Origin: DATJHM01 sp963777355
GTDB taxonomy: Bacteria > Chloroflexota > Ktedonobacteria > Ktedonobacterales > Ktedonobacteraceae
Assembly: GCA_963777355.1 (NCBI GenBank)
Contig: CAVZQK010000022.1
Coordinates: 186,001 to 250,000 of the forward strand
Direction: 5' to 3'
Length of the DNA stretch: 64,000 nt
The notes below the pieces were generated by a model. The model was not told where the DNA came from and ran no database searches. It was given only the letters and a program-made list of their open reading frames with translations. Of the stretch, positions 38,060 through 46,455 are shown in pieces; position 1 is the first letter of the stretch, and each line of letters opens with the position of its first letter. The position numbers and the translations under genes are program-made.

Positions 38060-39046
38060 CTATTTAGCAAAATAGCGCGGCATACGTTGAGCAATGGTAT
38101 ACGCATCACTAACCATACGCTCAATCAGGACCTGGGCAGTGGGCACATCATCAATCAGACCAACGGTCTGCCCTGCCCAGACAAAGCCTTCTTCGAGGAC
38201 ACCCTCTAGCGCTGCACGTGTGTTGACACGGCCAGCAATGTAGGGGAGCAGACGCTGGAGACGCTCCTCTGCGCTGGCATGAGACGCCTCAAGTTCGGCT
38301 TCTACCTGAAGGACTTTTTCTGCGAAGCCTTGCTTGAGGACACGAGCAGGACGACCAATCGTGCGTTCAATAATGACCGTATCGGTCTCCTGCGCATCCA
38401 CCAGAGCCTGTTGATAGCGAGGATGGGCATTACTCTCCTGCACGGCGACAAAACGCGTCCCAAGTTCAACACCATCTGCTCCCAGCGCCAGAGCCGCCGC
38501 CAGACCACGACCATCGGCGATGCCGCCACTGGCCAGTACAGGAATATTTACAGACTCAACGATGCGCGGGGTCAGAACCATCGTGCCGATATCATCGCGA
38601 CCCAGGTGTCCACCACCTTCCATGCCAACCGCGATCACGGCATCTGCACCCAACGATTCAGCTTTACGGGCCGCCCGCACACCGGCAACCAGTACCATTG
38701 TATGTACATGTATACCGCTATTTTGAATACGGCGTAGCAGAGCTTCGGGATTGCCTCCGGTAATACTGATTACCGCTGGAGCTTCAGAGAGCGCGGCGTC
38801 AAGAAAGGGCTCAAGCGGAATATGTCCAATAGGAAAGTTGACCCCAAAGGGCTTAGCGGTCAGACTCCTAACTTTACGCATATCGGTGCGAAGCTCCTCA
38901 GGAGTCGAGAAACAGGCACAGCCAAGCTGGCCCAGACCGCCAGCATTCGAGACTGCCGCAGCGAGCTCAGCATAAGAAAGATGCGAAAGCCCACCCTGGA
39001 CAATAGGATAACGGATACCAACCAGTTCCGTAAAACGCGTATGCAT
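38060..39046 (-). CDS. Nitronate monooxygenase (2-nitropropane dioxygenase family)
   Basis: 328 aa, FMN TIM barrel. RYPIVQGGLSHLSYAELAAAVSNAGGLG is the N-terminal FMN motif, GVNFPI the next strand, GMEGGGHLGRDD the catalytic His region, and PVLASGGIADGRG and ALGADGVELGTRFVA the phosphate-binding strands. Oxidises nitronates or related substrates; could also be an enoyl-reductase-like member. Start at ATG 39046 by homology; the longer start at 39130 adds 28 unlikely residues. Confidence 0.9.
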   Translation of the reverse strand: MHTRFTELVGIRYPIVQGGLSHLSYAELAAAVSNAGGLGQLGCACFSTPEELRTDMRKVRSLTAKPFGVNFPIGHIPLEPFLDAALSEAPAVISITGGNPEALLRRIQNSGIHVHTMVLVAGVRAARKAESLGADAVIAVGMEGGGHLGRDDIGTMVLTPRIVESVNIPVLASGGIADGRGLAAALALGADGVELGTRFVAVQESNAHPRYQQALVDAQETDTVIIERTIGRPARVLKQGFAEKVLQVEAELEASHASAEERLQRLLPYIAGRVNTRAALEGVLEEGFVWAGQTVGLIDDVPTAQVLIERMVSDAYTIAQRMPRYFAK

Positions 39047-39191
39047 GCTCTCTGGCAACAACGACACGAGCGCACTCTCTTTCTTTGCCACATCCTGACA
39101 TTGGTCTACAACAATCCTGTTGTACCACATTGCAGCTCAAGCAAGCAACTAACAACGCCAGGACTGTCCAGGAAACCCATTAAGAGCGAGC

Positions 39192-39509
39192 TTAGTGCAG
39201 CGACGGAAAGAAAAACGTCACAGTGATCACACAGGCAAGCAGGATGGCGACACCGATAAAGAGCAGTCCTCGGCGTACATAGGTGCCAGTCACATCATAG
39301 CGTCCGCTCACATAGGCTGAAAAATAGTCTTCATCCCAATCCTCGAAAGCCTTTGAGCGTCGAATGCGACGAGAACGAAACAGCCCATGCGTGTAGAGGT
39401 ACATGTTGACGATAACGCCGCAGACCAGCAAAATGATAAAAAAAACCAGAGTAACAACAAATGCAACCATAGCCACATACTCCATCAGTAAGCTCGTTAA
39501 ACCTGACAT
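39192..39509 (-). CDS. Small membrane protein with two helices (105 aa)
   Basis: Helix 1 about 10-37 (VAMVAFVVTLVFFIILLVCGVIV), a basic-acidic loop with RRIRRSKAFEDWDEDYF, and helix 2 about 80-102 (LLFIGVAILLACVITVTFFF). Not a recognised family. ATG 39509 has AGAGATGG upstream. Lies downstream of htrA on the same strand; may be in its operon. Confidence 0.65.
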   Translation of the reverse strand: MSGLTSLLMEYVAMVAFVVTLVFFIILLVCGVIVNMYLYTHGLFRSRRIRRSKAFEDWDEDYFSAYVSGRYDVTGTYVRRGLLFIGVAILLACVITVTFFFPSLH

Positions 39510-39684
39510 GCCATCTCTTTTTTTCACCTCTACAAACAGGAAAAGAGAAGTTTCCTGACAAGAAGCGAGCCAAAGAAATGGCACGGGTTTTTCTCTCCCA
39601 GAAGAAGAGATGTACTTTCTATGTACAATTATACGAGCAAGCAACTAATGATGAGGCAGCCTTCTGATTGCTTCTCTGCACTAT

Positions 39685-40650
39685 TCATAGCACTACTATG
39701 ACTCTACGGATTTTTCCACCTCTTAAGAATTGCAAAGCGAGTTTATCGCCTGCTTTATGACGTTGCACAATACGCTGCAAGTCTTTTGGTTCGGCGATAG
39801 GCTCTCCATCCGCCGAAATGAGAAGATCCAGGCGTTTGATCTCAGCCTTATCGGCTGGACTTCCGGAACGTATCTCCAGAACCTGCATTACATACTCTTG
39901 TGAAAGCGCAAGAGAGCGCTGCAAGGTAGCATCAAGTTTAAAACGCATCCCCCCAACACCCAGAGAGATTCCCTGAGCGGGCTGTGTTCGTCGCTGATGA
40001 ATGCGGGCAACGACAGCTTTCACAGTATCGAGAGGAACCGCAAAGCCCAGCCCCTGCGCCATAGGCATCATCGCAGTTGTAATGCCGATGACGCGACCTG
40101 CACTATCAACTAAAGGGCCGCCTGAATTGCCTGGATTAATGGCAGTATCGATCTGAATCAGATTCGTCATTTTGTGCATACCGGGCGCTTCAAGCGTACG
40201 ATCAAGGGCACTGACCACGCCAGCCGTCACCGTCCAGTTCAAGCCATAGGGATTACCGACGGCAATAGCAAGCTGGCCCACACGCAGAGGAGCACGAGCT
40301 AATTCCACAAGGGGAAGATGATCGGCCCCAATGCGCAAAACAGCTACATCAACATCCGGTTCACTCCCCAACAAGCCGGCGTCAAAAGTACGTCCATCGG
40401 CTAGAGTCACATGGATTTTTTTCGCCTTGTCAACTACATGGGCATTCGTAAGAATCTGACCATCAGAGGCAAAGATGAATCCTGAGCCCAGACCGCTATT
40501 GGACCCTGAGGGACCTCCATAGCGGCGAGAGTGGCCGCCTTCACGTTCAACATCAATACGCACAACAGCAGGACCTACGCGCTCAGCCGCTGTGGTTACG
40601 GCATGCGAGTACGCATCCAAAGCCTGAATATCCTTTTCATAAGTACTCAT
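39685..40650 (-). CDS. HtrA/DegP-like serine protease without signal peptide
   Basis: 321 aa. Trypsin-like domain with LTNAHVVD (His), DVDVAVLRIG (Asp) and PGNSGGPLVD (Ser), then a PDZ domain (about 225-315, EIRSGSPADKAEIKRLDLLISADG). It has no signal or anchor, so it should act in the cytoplasm, unlike standard HtrA. A near-perfect dyad lies 34-61 bp upstream of its start. Its substrates are unknown. Confidence 0.92.
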   Translation of the reverse strand: MSTYEKDIQALDAYSHAVTTAAERVGPAVVRIDVEREGGHSRRYGGPSGSNSGLGSGFIFASDGQILTNAHVVDKAKKIHVTLADGRTFDAGLLGSEPDVDVAVLRIGADHLPLVELARAPLRVGQLAIAVGNPYGLNWTVTAGVVSALDRTLEAPGMHKMTNLIQIDTAINPGNSGGPLVDSAGRVIGITTAMMPMAQGLGFAVPLDTVKAVVARIHQRRTQPAQGISLGVGGMRFKLDATLQRSLALSQEYVMQVLEIRSGSPADKAEIKRLDLLISADGEPIAEPKDLQRIVQRHKAGDKLALQFLRGGKIRRVIVVL

Positions 40651-40683
40651 AAGAGAAAACGCACTTTCTGTGGAACCCGTGCG

Positions 40684-40711
40684 TTGAGTTATCTGCGAGA
40701 GGATAACTCAA
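40684..40711 (-). promoter_or_regulatory. Perfect 10-bp dyad upstream of htrA
   Basis: TTGAGTTATC, 8 bases, GATAACTCAA. It is not the CIRCE sequence (TTAGCACTC-N9-GAGTGCTAA) but has the same layout. It may be an operator or a hairpin in the leader. Confidence 0.55.
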
Positions 40712-40974
40712 GAAGTTTGATACCTATCTTATCACATAGAACAGCAGAGATGTCAAAATTCTTCCCGAAATACGCTATTTCTGCACGAGTAGAAAAAAGA
40801 AAGTAATGAATATATGGCTGTGAATATATGAAACGTCCCAGAAGGATGAATTGTGGAAAGGATGATAGCGTTTTCTAAAACTGTCTGAGGTAAGAACAAT
40901 TTTTGCTCAAACAAAATGAACAGGATTTAAGGCACGCTCTGACACGTTTCAAAGAAAGAAAGAGAAAAGAAAAC

Positions 40975-41208
40975 ATGGCCGATCAGAATAACAACCAGCA
41001 GAATAATACGAACGCGTCTGGCATCGATAAAAACGTCGATAATGAGGTCAATAAAGGGATTGATAGTGCAAGCAATCGTGTCCCAGAAGGTCAGAAGATC
41101 GACCAGGCCGTCAAGCCAAAAGCGGATCAGGCAGTAAATAACGAACTGAATAAAGGCGCAGGCGGGATGAAAAATGATGCCGAAAATCTGATGGGGAAGA
41201 AAGAATAA
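40975..41208 (+). CDS. Small hydrophilic Asn/Lys-rich protein (77 aa)
   Basis: The sequence is highly polar, without a membrane segment: ADQNNNQQNN start, then NKGIDSASNRVPEGQKIDQA and NELNKGAGGMKNDAENLMG, with a weak imperfect repeat (Val/Glu-Asn-Lys-Gly). It resembles small CsbD-like or LEA-like stress proteins. ATG 40975 with an AG-rich site (AAAGAGAAAAG). Function unknown. Confidence 0.6.
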   Translation: MADQNNNQQNNTNASGIDKNVDNEVNKGIDSASNRVPEGQKIDQAVKPKADQAVNNELNKGAGGMKNDAENLMGKKE

Positions 41209-41259
41209 TTGCTTCGCCAGATCCTTTAGCGGAGGTAAGTTCTTTCCGTGCAGAGAAAG

Positions 41260-41309
41260 AGAGAGGCGATACAGGAGAGCGGGACAATGCTCTCCTGTAT
41301 CGCCTCTCT
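41260..41309. terminator. Perfect 21-bp hairpin between converging genes
   Basis: The arms 41260-41280 and 41289-41309 (starting AGAGAGGCGATACAGGAGAG) are exact complements with an 8-base loop. It has no T-run, so it may terminate weakly or have another role. Confidence 0.7.
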
Positions 41310-41346
41310 GGTAACAACATTTCGCTGGATAAGAAGCACTGAAAGG

Positions 41347-41652
41347 TTAGAGTTCAGCAACCCTACTCTCCTCCAATGGCTCCTCAGCGATTGAGGAAGT
41401 GAGCTCTTCAATAACTTGAATATCCTCAGCACGCAGCTCAATATGTTCCATGATATCCGGTTCAATCTCTGTCACCTCAACCAGGAGCAAAGCTGAATAC
41501 GTATCTAGCTGCTGCAAAATTTGAAAACGGACAATACTCACTATCCGCCAACGTGGGGAATTGGGGAGAAGATTGCCGATAAGGGAATTTCCCCAGAGCG
41601 CAATTTCAGAGACAGAGGTAGCACGATCATAAGCAAGCAAACGTGTTTCCAT
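41347..41652 (-). CDS. Hypothetical protein (101 aa)
   Basis: Not recognised. Start METRLLAYDRATSVSEIALWG, then a short beta-like core (RWRIVSIVRFQILQQLDTYSALLLVEV) and an acidic end. No membrane segment. GAAAGGAT about 12 bases before the start. Divergent from purU. Confidence 0.5.
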   Translation of the reverse strand: METRLLAYDRATSVSEIALWGNSLIGNLLPNSPRWRIVSIVRFQILQQLDTYSALLLVEVTEIEPDIMEHIELRAEDIQVIEELTSSIAEEPLEESRVAEL

Positions 41653-41824
41653 CTTACAAAACTATCCTTTCTTCAGCCAATTCTTTTGCGAACACCCACC
41701 ACATCTGGCCTTCTTCCCTTCCTATGGTATACTTGGTATACTCTGGCAAGGGTCTCTTGATATACTTTAGCAGGAATTTCTGTGACCATACGGCCATAAC
41801 TTTTATTTTGAGGCGGATGTTGAC

Positions 41825-42685
41825 GTGTCTACACAAAAAAATACCATTACACTTTTAATCTCATGCCCTGATCGCCCCGGCCTTATCTCTGCTGTCTCCA
41901 GCTTTGTTTTTGAGCATCAGGGAAACATTGTAGAGGCCGATCAATATGCAAGCAATCAGCAAGAATGTACGTTTTTTATGCGTGTCAGCTTCGCAGAAGA
42001 TACTTTCGATCTGAACGAAGCAGAGCTACGAAAACGCTTTCAGCCTATCGCAGAACGTTTTCAGATGCAGTGGAGTGTAAGTTATTCACGCAAGCGGAAA
42101 CGCGTAGGAATCTTTGTCTCGAAACTCGATCATTGCCTGACAGACCTGCTCTGGCGTTGGAAGAGTGGTGAGTTGAGCATGGATATTGCGTGTATTATTA
42201 GCAATCATCACGATCTGGAAAACCTCGCACAGATGTACGATGTGCCTTATCATCATTTCCCGGTCCACAAAGAGACCAGGGCACAGGATCAGCAGCGTAT
42301 CCTTGAGTTTCTCGCCGGCAAAGTTGACTTTTTGATTCTTGCGCGTTACATGCAGATTCTTGAGCCTTTTTTTGTCCATGCCTATCCACATCAGATTATT
42401 AATATCCATCACAGTTTTCTGCCTGCTTTTATTGGAGCCAATCCCTACCAGAAAGCGTTTGATCGTGGGGTAAAGCTGATTGGAGCCACGGCGCACTATG
42501 TCACCGACAACCTCGATGAAGGGCCAATCATTGCACAGGACGTTATCCACTGCGACCATCGCGATACCGCCGATGATTTAGCGAGAAAAGGGAGAGACGT
42601 TGAGCGACGTGTGCTGGCAGAGGCTGTACGTACTTATACAGAAGACCGCGTACTTATCTATGCGAACAAAACTATTGTTTTTTAA
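41825..42685 (+). CDS. purU: Formyltetrahydrofolate deformylase
   Basis: 286 aa. Hydrolyses 10-formyl-THF to THF and formate, balancing the one-carbon pool. An N-terminal ACT domain (LLISCPDRPGLISAVSSFVFEHQGNI) senses ligands such as Met/Gly, and the formyltransferase domain has ARYMQIL, NIHHSFLPAFIGANPY with catalytic Asn-His, and TDNLDEGPII with Asp. GTG start at 41825 with GGCGGAT upstream; homology begins there. Confidence 0.95.
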   Translation: MSTQKNTITLLISCPDRPGLISAVSSFVFEHQGNIVEADQYASNQQECTFFMRVSFAEDTFDLNEAELRKRFQPIAERFQMQWSVSYSRKRKRVGIFVSKLDHCLTDLLWRWKSGELSMDIACIISNHHDLENLAQMYDVPYHHFPVHKETRAQDQQRILEFLAGKVDFLILARYMQILEPFFVHAYPHQIINIHHSFLPAFIGANPYQKAFDRGVKLIGATAHYVTDNLDEGPIIAQDVIHCDHRDTADDLARKGRDVERRVLAEAVRTYTEDRVLIYANKTIVF

Positions 42686-42830
42686 TTTTGATCCTTCCAG
42701 CGCTTGATGAACTTTTTTTCATACGACGCGCAAAAAAATAGGCTGTTCAGTATTGTATTATGGCTACGTTTTATGATACCATTGGGTAAGTTAAAAATGA
42801 GGTTTCCAATTATATCCGAGGGGAGCTTTT

Positions 42831-43256
42831 ATGAGCACATTACCCTATGCTGTTTCCAGGCGGAAGCAGACAATTGAGCTGAGCTTTGATGAGCGCAGGC
42901 AGTTGAATACGATTATCGACCTACTTATTCCGTCCGATCAAGATTTTCCTCCTCCCTCCAGTCTTCACCTCATTGATGAGGTTCTCCAACACCTCCTTCC
43001 CAGTGCAGAGAACAAAAGCGCCCTGGTGTTAAATGAAAAACGGTTACGCGCGGTGATGCGTGAGCTGAATACTTCTGCCGGTGGCAACTTTTGCCATAGC
43101 AACATAGAAAAGCAACAGGCACTTTTACACTGTCTGGAACAGAGCGAGCCCGTTATTTTTCAGGCTTTGTGGACACTCGCAAACCACAGCTACTACACAC
43201 GGCTAGCGGTCCAGGCTTTACCCGGCACTACCCATTTTTCAGCAGCATATTCTTAA
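42831..43256 (+). CDS. Hypothetical protein, possible gluconate-2-dehydrogenase subunit 3-like
   Basis: 141 aa. FDERRQLNTIIDLLIPSDQDFPPPS is similar to the LxxIxDxLIPxDxxFP start of the gluconate 2-dehydrogenase subunit 3 family, but no signal or flavoprotein subunit is present. The rest is helical and unremarkable. GAGGGGAGC precedes ATG 42831. The product could be a lone homologue. Confidence 0.5.
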   Translation: MSTLPYAVSRRKQTIELSFDERRQLNTIIDLLIPSDQDFPPPSSLHLIDEVLQHLLPSAENKSALVLNEKRLRAVMRELNTSAGGNFCHSNIEKQQALLHCLEQSEPVIFQALWTLANHSYYTRLAVQALPGTTHFSAAYS

Positions 43257-43679
43257 CCCTATTTCTAGTAGATCCGATCCACAAAAAGCAATGGCGCTTG
43301 ACTCAGGTCTTTATTTTGCACTATTTAGATGATCTGGAAGCTCATTATCAATACAAACGAGGGATGAGCAACCCTGGTAGAAGATCCATCTGGCTGAGCA
43401 TGTGCTAAAGAACGGCCCCGCCCAGTTATCCAGGTTGTCACAGTTGAAGCCACACACGCCGATGTCTAAGGACTAACCAGCCATGACGCCCTGCATCGAC
43501 GAGAAGACGGATTATCGAGCAAACAGCTCGTCGATGCAGCCCTCCTCCGTCAAGATGAATGGCCAGACCTGCCAGGATCCAAAATCGGCAGGGTGCTCAA
43601 GAGCGAAGTAAAGACTCCGCTACTTAAGCAAGCCCTGTCCTCTGAACTTTAAACTGATGCTTGAGGATAGCCCTCAACG
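43257..43679. other. Gene-free region with possible coding relics and a stem-loop
   Basis: About 420 bp. One frame from 43423 reads PVIQVVTVEATHADV, a stop, then DALHRREDGLSSKQLVDAALLRQDEWPDLPGSK, which looks like coding sequence interrupted by stops. An inverted repeat CTGCATCGACGAG/CTCGTCGATGCAG (43491-43539, 23-base loop) is present. The source protein was not identified. Confidence 0.4.
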
Positions 43680-44753
43680 CTATCTTCGATGATGCAGCTG
43701 CGCCGCCAGATTTTGCGCATACTTCCAATCGGCAGTAAAATTCGCGTGTAGATGGGATACCACGCTTTTATTGGAGATAAGTATGCCAACCTCTCGGCTA
43801 TAATGCAGGGACTGATGGCTAAGATTTTGGGAGCCGACAAATGCTAGCCGCTGATCCACGATAATCATTTTGGCATGGATAAAATATTGTGGTGTCACGT
43901 TGACCGCAACGATAGGCGACAAGATACGATAGGTTTCGTTATTATCAGCCGAGGGGACACCGGGCGCTGTCGGTGAGAGCGGTGGCAACATCACCTGCAC
44001 CTCAACGCCATTCTGCGCGGCATGCAGGATAATCTGCTTCAGATTAAGTGCGCCCTCTCCCGGTGGATCATTGAGATATTCGACCTGAATCGCCAGACTG
44101 TGTTTTGCGCTCCGCATCAACATAGGCACCAGCGCAAGTGCATTGATATCACTAATAATGAGATTGGACAAAGGCGGAAGGGTGGGGAGTTGACGACCTG
44201 CGGCATCTGCCAGGAAGACCGCTTTAAGCAGGGCAATATCCTCTGGATCGGTATCGCACAGAATATACTCTCGATTGGCATAACCCGCTCTGTTTCCGCC
44301 AAGCGCCTGCGCGGTAAAATTAGCGGTCATAATATACGCCCTGGCCTTGTCAGGAACGTCGGCATCAACGAGGATAAATTTTGCATGATGCACAGAGACT
44401 GGTTGCCCATCGGCACGGATGCCTTTATTGTGAGAGGCCCAGGCGGGGAAACGCTGTGAGCGTGTGGGATCAAGGCCCGCTGGCAAGTCAGGTTGATGAT
44501 ACAGAAGGCGGAGATCCAGGCCATGATGGGCCGCCTTCTGCTTGAGCAACAGTTGTGCCACATGATCACTATCAAACAGGTACATCTCAATCCATAGTGA
44601 TTTCGTGGCGGAGGCGATAATATCTTCTATACTTTTCATACCTGCCTCTGGCAGAATAGCCGTGAGAGAGATATGTGAGCTGGCACCTGCCGGTAACGCA
44701 GGGAAATGAAAAAATCCAGTTGCGGGCGCGTGATGGGGCCAATGTGGGTCCAT
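43680..44753 (-). CDS. Phospholipase D-like protein with two HKD motifs
   Basis: 357 aa. Two phosphodiesterase motifs: VHHAKFILVD and YFIHAKMIIVDQRLAFVGSQNLS, each His-x-Lys-x4-Asp, joined by a Gly/Asn region. Layout is that of cardiolipin-synthase/PLD-like transferases. No clear signal sequence; the first helix (about 12-30) is only weakly hydrophobic. It may act on phospholipids or nucleic acids. ATG 44753. Confidence 0.9.
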   Translation of the reverse strand: MDPHWPHHAPATGFFHFPALPAGASSHISLTAILPEAGMKSIEDIIASATKSLWIEMYLFDSDHVAQLLLKQKAAHHGLDLRLLYHQPDLPAGLDPTRSQRFPAWASHNKGIRADGQPVSVHHAKFILVDADVPDKARAYIMTANFTAQALGGNRAGYANREYILCDTDPEDIALLKAVFLADAAGRQLPTLPPLSNLIISDINALALVPMLMRSAKHSLAIQVEYLNDPPGEGALNLKQIILHAAQNGVEVQVMLPPLSPTAPGVPSADNNETYRILSPIVAVNVTPQYFIHAKMIIVDQRLAFVGSQNLSHQSLHYSREVGILISNKSVVSHLHANFTADWKYAQNLAAQLHHRR

Positions 44754-44857
44754 TTTGCACTACCTCATTTTCCGAAATTTGCTTTGTGTTCCCCTCCATC
44801 ATACGCTACCAATGCAAGAACGTTCTTTGCTCCGTTTTAAAACTACTTGTCTACAAA

Positions 44858-46321
44858 TTATACAAAAAATAATGCCGAAGCCAATGCCCCGATTAAACCC
44901 AATAATAACAATGCGACCACAATAAACGGGAGCCATTTTCTCAATTTCGTCGCAAAAGATGGATACAGTTCCTCTTCTTCTACTTCTTCTACTTCTTCTA
45001 CTTCTTGCACATATTTTTGTGGTGGTTCCTGCGGCTCTACAGCCTGCGCTTCTCCGTCAGATACTTCCTTCTCTAGCACCGGCATCTGTTGCAGATAGGC
45101 TTCAGCAGTAAAAGGAATCTGGCCCTGCTCATCTGGCTCACCCTGTTCTTTTCGCTGCGCAATGGGCGACCATTGAGGCGGCTCTGTGGACCAATCAGAG
45201 GTAAGTTGTCCGCTCGCGGATAGTGCTGATCTGGCCGCTCTATGCTCTTTGTCTATGACCTCCGTCGTATCGCTTTCTGCGGGCGGCGGCTCTGCCTGCC
45301 ACCAGGTTGCCATGCTCCTCTGCTCTTCAGGAGCGTCCAATGCCAGGCTCACTGGAATTGGTGTCGTCGGGTCTATCGCCCCTTGCAAGGAAAACTTTCT
45401 GAGGGCCGATCTGCTCTGCAAGGGGTCGGACTGTTGCTCTGAAGTGGCTGGAAGGATACGTGTGATGGATCTTGCGACAGGAGATGCAATCGGTGCCAGG
45501 GTCACAGCGGCATGAAACGCATCATAAAAATCTTTGGCACTGCTATAGCGCTCATCCGCTCGTTTTTGTAGAGCTTTTAGCAGTACACTGTCTACCGCAT
45601 CTGAGATTGTCGGTACCAGACTCCGTATGGAAGGCGCAGGCTGACGCACATGCTTGAGCAAGACCTCGACAGGAGTTTGACCTGTAAAAGGGGGCGTACC
45701 AGCCAGGATACGAAAAAGCACCACACCCAGCGAGTAAATATCGCTTGCATGATGTTGTATACCCAATGATTGTTCAGGTGAGGCATACTCTGCCGAGCCC
45801 CAACCAATCCGTGTTAACGATTGCTGGCTATCATCAAAGCCGTGCATGATACCGAAGTCGGCCAGCAACATGCGCCCATCCTGGGCCACAAAAATATTCT
45901 GCGGTTTCAGATTTCCATGCATATTCTGTTGCGCATGTACATAAGTAAGGGCACCACAGAGTTGCTGCATAATGGGCAATGCTTGCAGCGCAGGGAACCG
46001 TCCCCCAACACGCAACAAGAGAGTATCCAGATTCCCCGTCGGAATGTAAGGCATAATGACGTATAACAGGTCTTTCTCTTGTCCGTACTCAAGAAAAGGG
46101 AGGATATGCGGATGCCTGAGCTGCCAAATTTTCTCGGCCTCGCTCAAAAAATAGTCTCGAAAGGCCGGTCGTTGCACATATCCATAGCGAAATACTTTGA
46201 TAACGACCTCTGCCTCCTCCCGCCCCAATCCTTGAGCCCGATAGACATCCGCAACGCCTCCCTGGCTCAAACATTGTTGCAAGAAGTAACCACTGATCAC
46301 AGTTCCTTCTAAATCTGACAT
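44858..46321 (-). CDS. Serine/threonine kinase-like protein lacking the catalytic Asp
   Basis: 487 aa. Kinase domain at about 10-270: LSQGGVADVYRA (Gly loop), VVIKVFRYG (Lys), LADFGI (DFG) and YASPEQ are present. The catalytic loop reads MHGNLKPQNIF where HRDLKPxN is expected: the base Asp is Asn and Arg is Gly. This suggests weak or absent phosphotransfer. A disordered acidic linker (EEVEEVEEVEE, a 9-bp DNA repeat at 44974-45000) leads to a single C-terminal membrane helix. No PASTA domain. Separated by 134 bp from the methyltransferase. Confidence 0.85.
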   Translation of the reverse strand: MSDLEGTVISGYFLQQCLSQGGVADVYRAQGLGREEAEVVIKVFRYGYVQRPAFRDYFLSEAEKIWQLRHPHILPFLEYGQEKDLLYVIMPYIPTGNLDTLLLRVGGRFPALQALPIMQQLCGALTYVHAQQNMHGNLKPQNIFVAQDGRMLLADFGIMHGFDDSQQSLTRIGWGSAEYASPEQSLGIQHHASDIYSLGVVLFRILAGTPPFTGQTPVEVLLKHVRQPAPSIRSLVPTISDAVDSVLLKALQKRADERYSSAKDFYDAFHAAVTLAPIASPVARSITRILPATSEQQSDPLQSRSALRKFSLQGAIDPTTPIPVSLALDAPEEQRSMATWWQAEPPPAESDTTEVIDKEHRAARSALSASGQLTSDWSTEPPQWSPIAQRKEQGEPDEQGQIPFTAEAYLQQMPVLEKEVSDGEAQAVEPQEPPQKYVQEVEEVEEVEEEELYPSFATKLRKWLPFIVVALLLLGLIGALASALFFV

Positions 46322-46455
46322 AGCAATACTCTTCTCTGCGCTATTTTGCTATTCCGCCACGTTTTGCCACACATAGTCCCTACCGGACTTTTTTCACCGC
46401 TACAATCAACTAAACGTGTACTCAGCAGGTTTTAGCGAGGAGAGGAGAGGCTATC

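Noticed and set aside
41728..41766. Three TATACT boxes before purU as multiple promoters
   Set aside because: None has a recognisable -35 at 16-18 bp.
43491..43539. Inverted repeat as insertion-sequence end
   Set aside because: No transposase, no matching second end and no target duplication could be seen.
44816..44827. AAGAACGTTCTT as an SOS (LexA) box
   Set aside because: A perfect palindrome, but it lies before a PLD gene, the lineage's LexA site is not known to me, and no SOS gene is nearby.
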